Shown: one piece after another, positions 30,907-39,478 of the stretch | How positions within the stretch are numbered: position 1 is the first letter of the stretch | Layout of the letters: the number at the start of each line of letters is the position of its first letter | Assembly: GCA_001724215.1 (NCBI GenBank) | Contig: MEDW01000002.1 | Span: 1 to 64,000 of the forward strand | Reading direction: 5' to 3' | Length of the DNA: 64,000 nucleotides | Source of the DNA: Erythrobacter sp. SCN 62-14 | Lineage (GTDB): Bacteria > Pseudomonadota > Alphaproteobacteria > Sphingomonadales > Sphingomonadaceae | Notes under the pieces: generated by a model | The model's input: the letters and a program-made list of their open reading frames with translations, nothing else | Databases searched by the model: none | Told to the model about the DNA's origin: nothing | Translations under genes and position numbers: made by a program

Positions 30907-31233
30907 CGGTTGCTCGATTGCAGAGCCGCACCGCGCTTTGCCGCATGACGTCGCGCTATGGCTGCAAGACGAAAGGATTGAAGAATAAAATCAGAGGGCA
31001 AAGGGCTGTTCTGTGGTTTGTTAGGGGCGGCGCAGCTTATGACGCTTCTGGCAGGCTGCACAACCAATCGGTTGCAAACCATCGCAGCAGCGACAGCGTT
31101 CATCGCATTCGTGCTCCGTGTCAGGTGCTATGCGGCGGGCCATCCGAGCAGAATTGCAGGTGACAGCCGAAGCAAACCCCCGCCTTCCTCTGGCAAACCC
31201 GCCATGTGAAACACCTATCAGTCGTTACCCGTT

Positions 31234-32094
31234 TCAAGCCCGCTTCGGCGGCACTGCGAGGATATCAATCTCAAGCTTGCGCAAGGCTTCTTCTGCCACG
31301 CTCCCCAGAACCAGGCGTCCAATCCCGCTGCGGCCATGGGTTCCCATCACCAGCAGATCGCTCCCGCTGTCCTCGATGAATGACCGCAGGACGTCGATGG
31401 GCGCGCCATCGTCTATGTAGATCGTGCTTGCCAGATCGCCATGGCCGCGATCTTCCAGAAATTTGATCATGTTCCTGCGGGCAGAAGCGAGTTCTGAATC
31501 CACATGGTCCCAAACCGCCTGCGCATTGCCGTGACCGGCCAGCATTGTTTTGGCAAAGGGTTCATGCGCATGGACCACTCGCACGCGGGCCCCATTCGTG
31601 AAATCCAGCGCCTTGGCGACCCGCAGGGCTTCTGCGCAAGGCTCCGACCCATCAACGGCAATGGCAACGCGCTGGTAAGGTGCGGTCGATGCAGCCTTGA
31701 CCAACAGAACCGGATGAGTGCCATGCCACACGACACGCTCTGCGGTTGTGCCCACAAACAAATCACGCAAAATGCGTTTGCGGTGGCGTCCGATCACAAT
31801 GAGATCGAAGTCTCCTTCGCTGGCGACGCGGCCAATTTGTTCAAAGGGATCACCAGTCTTGACGAGCAGATCAACACTGAGCCCCGCCGCAAGCCCCTGA
31901 ACCTGCTTTTCAAGCACGGCGCGTGCAAGCGCCTTCTCTGCCTCGAACATGCGGTAGGGCTGATCCTCCTCAACCACATGAAGAATAGTTAGCTCGGTAG
32001 CGAAGCGCTCAGCGAGTGCTGCGGCACGCTCCACCGCCACATCGGAGCGGTGCGAAAGATCGGTCGCAACAAGAATATGGCCGGGCACATTCAC
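31234..32094 (-). CDS. Universal stress protein, two UspA domains
   Basis: HILVATDLSHRSDVAVERA and VMGTHGRSGIGRLVLGSVAEEALR. Confidence 0.9.
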   Translation of the reverse strand: MNVPGHILVATDLSHRSDVAVERAAALAERFATELTILHVVEEDQPYRMFEAEKALARAVLEKQVQGLAAGLSVDLLVKTGDPFEQIGRVASEGDFDLIVIGRHRKRILRDLFVGTTAERVVWHGTHPVLLVKAASTAPYQRVAIAVDGSEPCAEALRVAKALDFTNGARVRVVHAHEPFAKTMLAGHGNAQAVWDHVDSELASARRNMIKFLEDRGHGDLASTIYIDDGAPIDVLRSFIEDSGSDLLVMGTHGRSGIGRLVLGSVAEEALRKLEIDILAVPPKRA

Positions 32095-32106
32095 CTCCCT
32101 TACAGC

Positions 32107-33363
32107 TTAAGTGGCCACCTTGGCGGATTGGTCGCCCTTAGCCAAGTCCGGTGCAGTTTCCGCAATGATCTCGGCCTCGCGTGTCAAACCCAGTTTGCGT
32201 GCGAGCAGACCGAGGGTAGGCCCCTGTATGAGGCTTGACAGCAAGACAACGAAAAACACGATGTTGAAGATGATGAACGCCCCATCGACGCCAGCCACGA
32301 TCGGGAAAGTAGCAAGGACAATGGGCACGGCGCCGCGCAATCCAGCCCAAGAGACAAGCAATTTAGCCCTCCAATCAAAGCGGAATGGAGCAAGGCAAAT
32401 AAAAACGCTGAGTGGTCGGGCCACCAGCATCAAAACGGCAGTGATCGCCATGCCTGACCCCGCGATGTCGAGTAGTTTTGCCGGAGCCGCAAGCAATCCC
32501 AAAGTGAGAAACATCACCACCTGCGCAAGCCATGCAATGCCGTCATGGAACGTGCTCACCGCGCGTTTGGCAGAATAGCTGCGATTGCCAGCAACAATGC
32601 CACCGACATAGGCAGCCAGAAATCCATTGCCGCCAACGACCTCTGCCGCGCCGAAAGCTACCAATGCGGCGGCAATTGAGATTACAAAACCCAGGCCACC
32701 ATAGCGGAAGTGCCCTCGGACAAGGATCTCGGGCAACAGATAGCCAACGCCAGCACCGACCACGACACCCAGCAGCATCTGCAATCCGAAATCGAAGGCG
32801 AGCGGACCTGGCTCAAAAACCGGAGCAGCGATGAACATAAGTATCGCCCCGACGAGAAAAATTGCCATCGGGTCGTTTGAACCGGATTCAAACTCGATCA
32901 ACGCCTGCACATCGCTACGCAGATCAACTCCTTTTGAACGCAGGATTGCGAACACTGCCGCAGCATCGGTCGAAGCAACAACTGCGCCAAGCAACAGGCC
33001 CTGCTGCAAATTGAAATCCAAAAGAATAATTGCTGCGACGCCCGTGATCAGGGCGCTCAGCATCACTCCCAAAGTGGCCAAAACGAGCGCGGGCGCTGCA
33101 ATTTTGCGAACTGTTTGCCAAGCCGTATCAAGACCGCCCGAGAAAAGGATGAAGACGAGGCATACAACGCCAATAACTTGGGCAAATTCATAATTGTCGA
33201 ATGCCAGTGAGCCAGGCCCGTCTTCTCCCGCGAGCATGCCAAGCGCAAGGAAACCGATGAGGGCTGGCAAACCGAAGCGGCTCGATAACGTGCCGGCAAC
33301 GACAGTCAGGAACAGCAATATTCCAGTGCCCAACAAGGCGATTTCAAGTGAGAGCGCGGACAT
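32107..33363 (-). CDS. Cation:proton antiporter (CPA1/NhaP-like)
   Basis: 418 aa hydrophobic; VVASTDAAAVFAILRSKGVDL, EFESGSNDPMAIFLV, WAGLRGAVPIVLATFP. Confidence 0.9.
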   Translation of the reverse strand: MSALSLEIALLGTGILLFLTVVAGTLSSRFGLPALIGFLALGMLAGEDGPGSLAFDNYEFAQVIGVVCLVFILFSGGLDTAWQTVRKIAAPALVLATLGVMLSALITGVAAIILLDFNLQQGLLLGAVVASTDAAAVFAILRSKGVDLRSDVQALIEFESGSNDPMAIFLVGAILMFIAAPVFEPGPLAFDFGLQMLLGVVVGAGVGYLLPEILVRGHFRYGGLGFVISIAAALVAFGAAEVVGGNGFLAAYVGGIVAGNRSYSAKRAVSTFHDGIAWLAQVVMFLTLGLLAAPAKLLDIAGSGMAITAVLMLVARPLSVFICLAPFRFDWRAKLLVSWAGLRGAVPIVLATFPIVAGVDGAFIIFNIVFFVVLLSSLIQGPTLGLLARKLGLTREAEIIAETAPDLAKGDQSAKVAT

Positions 33364-33529
33364 GCGTCTAATTTGTGGGGCCCGGGCGTTTAATCAAGCT
33401 GCCGAACATGCCTGATGCCCAATCACATGCGGTTCCATTGTGTCGACGAGCAAGGGCAGCAACAAAGTCGGCACAGTTTACGGCCAGATGTAAACCGCCG
33501 ATGCGCCTTATCGCCAAGTGCTTGAAGGA

Positions 33530-33541
33530 TGGTAGCGGAGG
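33530..33541. repeat. Candidate distal att site
   Basis: TGGTAGCGGAGG, exact copy of the tRNA 3' end at 45950-45961. Confidence 0.7.
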
Positions 33542-33654
33542 TCCGATGCGAACGGTGTGCCCCACATGGGCATATTCGGCACGGTCACGGCTAGCAGTGG
33601 GAGGGTAATCCCCTCACGCCTCAAGCTTACCCAAGCCGCATTTCCATCAAATAG

Positions 33655-33687
33655 AAAAAAGCCCCACTGTTAGCGCAGCGGGGCTTT
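33655..33687 (-). terminator. Intrinsic terminator on the minus strand inside the rep leader
   Basis: Minus strand AAAGCCCCGCTG-CGCTAA-CAGTGGGGCTTT plus T6; 12-bp stem whose single non-Watson-Crick pair is G-U only on the minus strand. Confidence 0.75.
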
Positions 33688-33769
33688 CACGAGCGCCGGA
33701 CTGACGCTGATGAGCACAGCACGAATAAGCCGGGCGCTTTTTCAATGCAAATTGAAAGGAGCCAGAACT

Positions 33770-34474
33770 ATGGCCATCAAGATACCCTCGAAGGTTAAGG
33801 CGAAAGCCCAACCCGCTAACCCGACCGTCGCGGACCTCCTGCCCGACCTGAACTTGCCAGACGAGGTTGGCTCTGCCCCCTATACGGGCTCGGCGCAGCA
33901 GCTCGTGAGCATCACACAATGGCTGGCGCTACAGATCGGGAAAGAGACCATATACAACCTCAAACAGCCGACACCTTCCGCGCTGGTCAAGAAGTGCAGG
34001 AAGGTGTTCGCCGACTGGTGGGACTATCTCACTGATCGGGTCGAAGTGGCTGACGAGCTCAAAAAGCTACTGTCCTATCAGTTCCGGGATGCGTTCGAGC
34101 AGGCCACTCATAAAGGGCTCACCGGTCACGATTTGCCCAAGGCTAAGGACGGGTTCCAGCACAATGCTCTCAAAGGGCTCAGGCAAGCGACTGGTCATGG
34201 CGACGCCGCTTTGCTGCTCTACCGCATCCGCTACTGGTGGCCGAAGGCGTCTGTAATCCACTTTGGCAAGAAGTGGATTGCAAAGACACATCAACAATGG
34301 GCGGATGAGCTAGGCATGCCGAAGCGCACTTTTCGCACGGCCTACGACAAGCTGCTGGATTTGGGATTGGTCGAAGCGATCACCGCAGAATTCAATGGCC
34401 ATTCGATGCTGCACTTGCGCCCGACGGCAGATGCCGTTGCCCTCTTTCAGTTTTCCGATAGCAATCCGGGGTGA
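33770..34474 (+). CDS. Putative replication initiator / winged-helix DNA-binding protein
   Basis: LLYRIRYWWPK...KWIAKTHQQWADELGMPKRTFRTAYDKLLDLGLVEAI resembles wHTH replication proteins; strong AAAGGAG RBS; iteron-like array starts at its stop codon. Confidence 0.6.
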   Translation: MAIKIPSKVKAKAQPANPTVADLLPDLNLPDEVGSAPYTGSAQQLVSITQWLALQIGKETIYNLKQPTPSALVKKCRKVFADWWDYLTDRVEVADELKKLLSYQFRDAFEQATHKGLTGHDLPKAKDGFQHNALKGLRQATGHGDAALLLYRIRYWWPKASVIHFGKKWIAKTHQQWADELGMPKRTFRTAYDKLLDLGLVEAITAEFNGHSMLHLRPTADAVALFQFSDSNPG

Positions 34475-34575
34475 CGAAATTCGTCAGGCAGGGATGACGA
34501 ATTGCGTCATGCCACATGACGGAAAGCGTCATAGCTAATGACGCCGTTCGGCAACCCCCCTGACGCAGTTCGGCG
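34472..34575. repeat. Five-unit iteron-like array TGACG-N5-CGnCA, 22-23 bp periodicity
   Basis: Units start at 34472, 34495, 34517, 34539, 34561: TGACGAAATTCGTCA, TGACGAATTGCGTCA, TGACGGAAAGCGTCA, TGACGCCGTTCGGCA, TGACGCAGTTCGGCG. Confidence 0.85.
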
Positions 34576-34584
34576 ACCTTAATT

Positions 34585-34606
34585 AAGAGACGAAACAAGA
34601 GACGAA
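34585..34606. repeat. Tandem 12-mer AAGAGACGAAAC AAGAGACGAACG, relatively A-rich
   Basis: AAGAGACGAA at 34585 and 34597, just after TTAATTAA and the iteron-like array. Confidence 0.6.
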
Positions 34607-34833
34607 CGAAGATACGGAAAAAGCCTTAGCGTGCCGTCGCTCCGCTCCGAACGCGTGGGTCATCCGAACAGAGTTCGGAAAGGAAGTAGCGGGATACATG
34701 CTTACGCATGTCTCCCTTCCGCCCCCACCCCCTGTAGTCCCCCTCCCCATCATAGCTGCAATTAATTGCAATCAATGAACCGTTAGGATTGCGACGATAT
34801 TGGTCTGGCCTCTCGTGGGAAGGAAGATCGACG

Positions 34834-35424
34834 ATGACGATGCCCCAACACAATCCCGACGTTGATCGCCTCAAAAAGCAGGCGCTGGCCTTGGCGGTGA
34901 AGCCAACCAAAAGCTTCCATGCCTTCGCCCGCGCTTTGTGGGCTGCACACAGTCAGGATCGGGGCTTCATGCATGAGGTCGAGAAGGTTGCGGGCATCAA
35001 GCGCCGCTCCCTGTTCTATCTGCTGAACGTGGGCGAGTTTCTGGACGAGTATGATGTGTCGGAGGAGCAGGCCGAACGTATCGGCTGGACCAAGCTCCAG
35101 ATCATTGCCCGATACGCGGGGAACCAGCCGAGCCGGATCAGCCAGCGGGCCATGAAGGGGAAGCTGGGTCTGGCGGCTCGGACCCCTGCACACGCGCTCC
35201 CAGCCGCTCTAGAAGCCGGAAACAAGCACCCATGTGACCCACTCCACTCGATCCTGCTCCGCATCTCGGCCAGCCAGTATGCTGACGTTGAGGCCGCTCT
35301 CATTGCTTGCGGAGCCAAACGGTCAGGCCGAGGCTTGGTTGGGAAAGAGGCTGCCCTCGTGAACATGGCAACGAGCCACCTGAACTGGCAGGGACACAAA
35401 CAAGGGACAAAACCAGCAGATTGA
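34834..35424 (+). CDS. Uncharacterised protein of the element
   Basis: MTMPQHNPDVDRLKKQALALAVKP...; helical, HTH-like AGIKRRSLFYLLNVGEFLDEY; start chosen near an upstream GGAAGG. Confidence 0.6.
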   Translation: MTMPQHNPDVDRLKKQALALAVKPTKSFHAFARALWAAHSQDRGFMHEVEKVAGIKRRSLFYLLNVGEFLDEYDVSEEQAERIGWTKLQIIARYAGNQPSRISQRAMKGKLGLAARTPAHALPAALEAGNKHPCDPLHSILLRISASQYADVEAALIACGAKRSGRGLVGKEAALVNMATSHLNWQGHKQGTKPAD

Positions 35425-35626
35425 GTGTCGCACGGACACGAATAGGGACAAATGGCTCTACGCCGGTCCGGGTTAGATTTCCATGGAGGATCGCCACCTT
35501 AGGACGTCCCACTGCCTTGGCTGCAACGTGGGGATCAAACCCCTCTGCCAATTTGACCCCAGGCTCAGATTTACTGGGCTTTCCCGCCGGATATGAAAGA
35601 ACCAAGCAGACAGGAGTAATTCTCAC

Positions 35627-36613
35627 ATGCTTGACCTTACCCAGCCGGATCAGACTGCAATTAATTGCACAGTGTCATCAGCAATCTCCGAGGCAATTCA
35701 TCACCCGAGCCAATTTGGAGCCTCACAGGACGCAATCCGCCACTTCCTAACTCACTCCCTATCGGCCAACTCCAAACGCGCCTACGCAGCCGATATCGAG
35801 CATTTCAGGGCATCCGGGCGGGAAATCCCTTCCACGCCGGAAACTGTCGCAGGCTACCTCGCAGAAATCGCTGAGACCCACGCTGTCGCGACCATCCAAC
35901 GCAGGCTCGTCGCCATTGCCAAAGCCCATCGCGCTTTCGGTCACGCCGATCCCTGCCAGTCCGAGATCGTCAAAGCGGTGATGCGGGGTATCCGGCGCAC
36001 CAACGGCACAGCGCAGCGGGAAGCGCAAGCATTGCAGCGCGACGACCTCTTTGCAGTCCTCTCCAAGATGGCCGACCGTCCGATTGACCTCCGCGACCGA
36101 GCATTGCTGCTGATCGGCTTTGCCGGTGCATTCCGTCGTTCCGAACTTGTAGGGCTCAATGTCGATGATGTGCAGCACGTCAGGCAAGGCATTGTCCTGC
36201 ACCTGCGCCGATCCAAAACTGACCAGACCGGTCAAGGTCGAAAGATTGCCATACCTCATGGCCGCACCCGCTGGTGCCCGGTGAAGCACCTCACCGACTG
36301 GCTTGGCCATGCAGGCATCACCCAAGGCCCCTTGTTCCGAAGCATCAACCGGCATGGCCGGATCACACCAGATCGGCTGTCAGGCGATGCGGTTTCGACG
36401 ATCATCAAGAAGCGGCTGTCCAATACCGGTTTCGATCCCGCGAGTTTCTCGGGCCACTCGCTCCGCGCCGGGTTCGCAACCAGCGCCGCCATGGCCGGAG
36501 CATCATCCTGGAAAATCCGCCAGCAGACCGGCCACGCTTCCGACGCCATGCTGACCCGCTACATTCGAGACGGTGACATGTTCACCGATAATGCGGCAGC
36601 GGCGGTGCTCTAA
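35627..36613 (+). CDS. Tyrosine recombinase / phage-type integrase
   Basis: AFRRSELV, SGHSLRAGFAT, QTGHASDAMLTRYIRDG (R..HxxR..H..Y). Confidence 0.92.
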   Translation: MLDLTQPDQTAINCTVSSAISEAIHHPSQFGASQDAIRHFLTHSLSANSKRAYAADIEHFRASGREIPSTPETVAGYLAEIAETHAVATIQRRLVAIAKAHRAFGHADPCQSEIVKAVMRGIRRTNGTAQREAQALQRDDLFAVLSKMADRPIDLRDRALLLIGFAGAFRRSELVGLNVDDVQHVRQGIVLHLRRSKTDQTGQGRKIAIPHGRTRWCPVKHLTDWLGHAGITQGPLFRSINRHGRITPDRLSGDAVSTIIKKRLSNTGFDPASFSGHSLRAGFATSAAMAGASSWKIRQQTGHASDAMLTRYIRDGDMFTDNAAAAVL

Positions 36614-36625
36614 CCGTCCGCCGGA

Positions 36626-36961
36626 TCAAACTTTCGGTCGAAGCGCGGCTTCGATCACACCGCTCAGCCAACGCAACTCGCTGTCACTGAGGCTCCCCAG
36701 CCTACCGACGATTTCCGTAAGCGTTGCGCGCTGAAGCTGGCCGTCGGGCAAGTTCGGGGTGAATAGCTCCGCAGGATCAATTTCTAGCGCCTCTGCGATC
36801 TGCGTGATCACACCGAAACGGGCTCCGCTGTTTCCCCCTTCGATCTTGGAGATCATGTCAGTGCTGATGCTTGCTCGTTCGGCCAGAGCCTCCTGCGTTA
36901 GGCCCGCACGCACCCGGTGCGTTTTGACCAGTCGTCCAAACCTCGTCCGCAAATCGACCAT
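36626..36961 (-). CDS. XRE-family HTH transcriptional regulator
   Basis: VKTHRVRAGLTQEALAERASISTDMISKIEGGNSGARFGVITQIAEALEID. Confidence 0.9.
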   Translation of the reverse strand: MVDLRTRFGRLVKTHRVRAGLTQEALAERASISTDMISKIEGGNSGARFGVITQIAEALEIDPAELFTPNLPDGQLQRATLTEIVGRLGSLSDSELRWLSGVIEAALRPKV

Positions 36962-37105
36962 GGTGCCTCCCAGCAAGTGGGTAGCCGGGGACCAGTCTCA
37001 TCTTGAGGGAAGTGTCTTCGAAAATCAGGCATATCAGTAATTAAAAGGCAACTTTCTCGAATTAGCTTACGAGACGGAGCATCATCTCAGTGGATTGAGG
37101 ACAGC

Positions 37106-37696
37106 ATGGCCGATCAGGCATCAGGCATACGCGATAGGATCAGAGCGCGGGAAGCCTCCAGAACCGTCAGTCAGTATGATCGAAGGACCAGCGAAGAGCC
37201 GAAAGCAACGACGGGCGGTTCATCGTTCTTCCGCAAGCTGGCCAAATGGACGGCAATAACGATTGGCGTGCTGATCGCTCTCGTGGCCGCAATCGGCATC
37301 ATAGCAGAGACCACGGCGACGCCGGAAGACAAGGCGCGATGGGCGGCTGAACGCGCTGAGCGGGAAAAAGAAAGAGCCATTCGGGAGGCAGCAGAGCTGG
37401 CAGCCCGACAACGGGCAGAGGCCGAGGAAGCTGCGCGCGAAGCTCAGTTCAAATGCCTCCGCTCGCTTGACGGCTCCATGGGAAGTTTCGCGATAGAGGT
37501 GAAATACGAGCTGCGGGACCCGGACAGCTTTGAACACATTCAGTCGTTTGCAACGGCGGTCGATGCTGATGGCACTCAGCGCGTTCGCATGAAGTTCCGA
37601 GCGCGCAATGGCTTTGGCGGAATGAATGTCGAAATGGCGGAGGCTGTCGTCGATAACTCGGATTGCGAAGTGCGGTCATGGCGTTTTATCCGATGA
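37106..37696 (+). CDS. Uncharacterised single-TM coiled-coil protein
   Basis: KLAKWTAITIGVLIALVAAIGIIAE TM segment then RAEREKERAIREAAELAARQRAEAEEAAREAQ. Confidence 0.7.
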   Translation: MADQASGIRDRIRAREASRTVSQYDRRTSEEPKATTGGSSFFRKLAKWTAITIGVLIALVAAIGIIAETTATPEDKARWAAERAEREKERAIREAAELAARQRAEAEEAAREAQFKCLRSLDGSMGSFAIEVKYELRDPDSFEHIQSFATAVDADGTQRVRMKFRARNGFGGMNVEMAEAVVDNSDCEVRSWRFIR

Positions 37697-37869
37697 CCTG
37701 AACCATCCCACTGCCCCAATGCTCAATGACAGCTCTTGGGGCGCGGCTTAGTCACACGACGCACATTGCCACTTCTAGGACATGCACCATCGGCTTGTCG
37801 CGGCAAGCATCGAAAGGTGTTGGCATTAATCTTCTGTCGCTATAATCCCTTTGATGGACAGAGGACGGG

Positions 37870-38997
37870 ATGGCAGACGGCTCAAAGATTTTCAGTTTAC
37901 ATTATCAGGGTAACCGCTTCAGAAATGCCCGGTTACCCGTCGATGTCCTGTCGGATTTTCCGGCCTTCCGCGATCTGCTCGTGTCTTACGCCAAAGATGA
38001 ATGGCTTCGCCGTCATTCAGACCGCCAACGAGTGCCAAAGGGTTTCGACAAGAGTTTGACATTCGATCTTGTCGACATCGAAGAGGGCAGCGCAATTCCT
38101 AAATTGGAATGGAACCGTTCGAGCGCCCAAGTAAACTTGCCGGGGTTCGCTGACGAAATTGAAGAAGTCGTTGAGGCAGCTTACAGCGACATAATCTCCT
38201 TAATCGAAGGTCAAAGTGGTCGCGTTTCTGCGTTGAGTTCAGAAAAGGTTCGAGCACTTAATCGGTTTGGCGCCGGATTGCGTCAAAACGAAAGGATTGA
38301 GCTATCCGATAGGCAGAGCACGAAGGTCGTGTTTCTTGACGCAGTCAGACGAAAGCAGCTGATCACTGGCGCACGAGAAACCTATCAGACACGTTTTGAA
38401 GACATCGGCGAACTGATTGGCACACTGTCGAAGAGTGAATACGACGGTGGAATTACAATCCGCACAGTCCAATACGGCGATATCTTTGTTCCGATAGAAG
38501 CCACGCAAGTTCGGGAAGAATTTGACGGAAACTTAGGGAACGAGGTGCAATTTGAGCTTCTCGTTGAATTGGACAGCCAAGACCAATTTAGACGAGTTGC
38601 CGATGTCTTCGATATCGGGATCGTAGACGATGAGCTTAGCGCAGCTTTGACGAAATGCAGGGTCAGATTGGACGAACTTCGCACCTTAGAAGCTGGTTGG
38701 CATGATGGAAATGGATCCAAGGTGACTGAAAGTGCGCTTTCATCAGCTCAAAACTTTTTAACCAAGCGACCCAGCTACTGTGGAGCCTTTAGAATTTTTC
38801 CAACCGAAAGCGGTGGGGTTCTATTCGACTTCGAACAAGGGGGTTGGGATTATTCAGTCGAGGTCAGTCCACATGGCGGTGTGGAGATGTATGGTATTGA
38901 GATTGACGGCTCAGGGGAGATCGATCCCGAGAACTTCAGTGCTGTGGACGACAGCTTCCTCTCGTTCTTTGATGCGCGGATGAGCGCGAATGGGTGA
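37870..38997 (+). CDS. Uncharacterised protein, first gene of a two-gene cassette
   Basis: 375 aa; LPVDVLSDFPAFRDLL...RVPKGFDKSLTFDLVDIEEGSAIPKLEW and EAGWHDGNGSKVTESALSSAQNFL blocks; overlaps the next ORF by 8 nt. Confidence 0.75.
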   Translation: MADGSKIFSLHYQGNRFRNARLPVDVLSDFPAFRDLLVSYAKDEWLRRHSDRQRVPKGFDKSLTFDLVDIEEGSAIPKLEWNRSSAQVNLPGFADEIEEVVEAAYSDIISLIEGQSGRVSALSSEKVRALNRFGAGLRQNERIELSDRQSTKVVFLDAVRRKQLITGARETYQTRFEDIGELIGTLSKSEYDGGITIRTVQYGDIFVPIEATQVREEFDGNLGNEVQFELLVELDSQDQFRRVADVFDIGIVDDELSAALTKCRVRLDELRTLEAGWHDGNGSKVTESALSSAQNFLTKRPSYCGAFRIFPTESGGVLFDFEQGGWDYSVEVSPHGGVEMYGIEIDGSGEIDPENFSAVDDSFLSFFDARMSANG

Positions 38998-39388
38998 GCG
39001 TCTCACAGACCCAGACGAGGTGCTTTTCCGGCAGATACACCCGAGTTGTATCCAAAATGGCGAGCCTGCTAGCGACCGGTTCAAGCCACAGCCAAACGAT
39101 CAAGGCTTCATGTCAGTGGATCGAAGTTCCCTTACAACTGCGCAGGCATCTTTTGAAACATACTTAAAGGGCGGTCGACAATCTGCGGCTGTCTACGGCG
39201 TCTCAGTTGGCGAATTTCAAGACGAGAATATTGCCTGCCAAAGCGACCCCATTGACGGCACTGATGGAAGGGAGCCTAATCCCGCCCATGCGTTGACCGA
39301 CTACACTGTTCACGATGAACGGAAATGGAAAAACATTTCGAAACGGCTAACACACAAGGCAAAGGCCCGTGGTCGCCTGCACCCTTGA
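38990..39388 (+). CDS. Uncharacterised small protein, second gene of a two-gene cassette
   Basis: MGERLTDPDEVLFRQIHPSCIQNGEPASDRFKPQPNDQGFMSVDRSSLTTAQASF; overlapping start. Confidence 0.7.
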   Translation: MGERLTDPDEVLFRQIHPSCIQNGEPASDRFKPQPNDQGFMSVDRSSLTTAQASFETYLKGGRQSAAVYGVSVGEFQDENIACQSDPIDGTDGREPNPAHALTDYTVHDERKWKNISKRLTHKAKARGRLHP

Positions 39389-39440
39389 TGTCGAAGCCAG
39401 CTCCTGTGATTTTTCTTCGGAAAAGTTCCTGCCCAAACCC

Positions 39441-39461
39441 CTGATAACATCCTCTTATCAG
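39441..39461. terminator. Hairpin between convergent genes
   Basis: CTGATAA-CATCCTC-TTATCAG perfect 7-bp arms. Confidence 0.4.
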
Positions 39462-39478
39462 AGCCTAGGAATGGCCGA

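Noticed and set aside
30907-31233. Intergenic between SLC13 permease and Usp examined for a cobalamin-type riboswitch
   Set aside because: Some GC-rich hairpin potential but no convincing conserved core
33375-33608. ORF 77 aa at the left edge of the element
   Set aside because: No recognisable family, spans the candidate att site, opposing ORF of similar quality
33740-33757. TTTCAAT-GCAA-ATTGAAA hairpin next to the rep RBS as an RNA thermometer
   Set aside because: AT-rich 7-bp stem only; possible but indistinguishable from chance without structure probing
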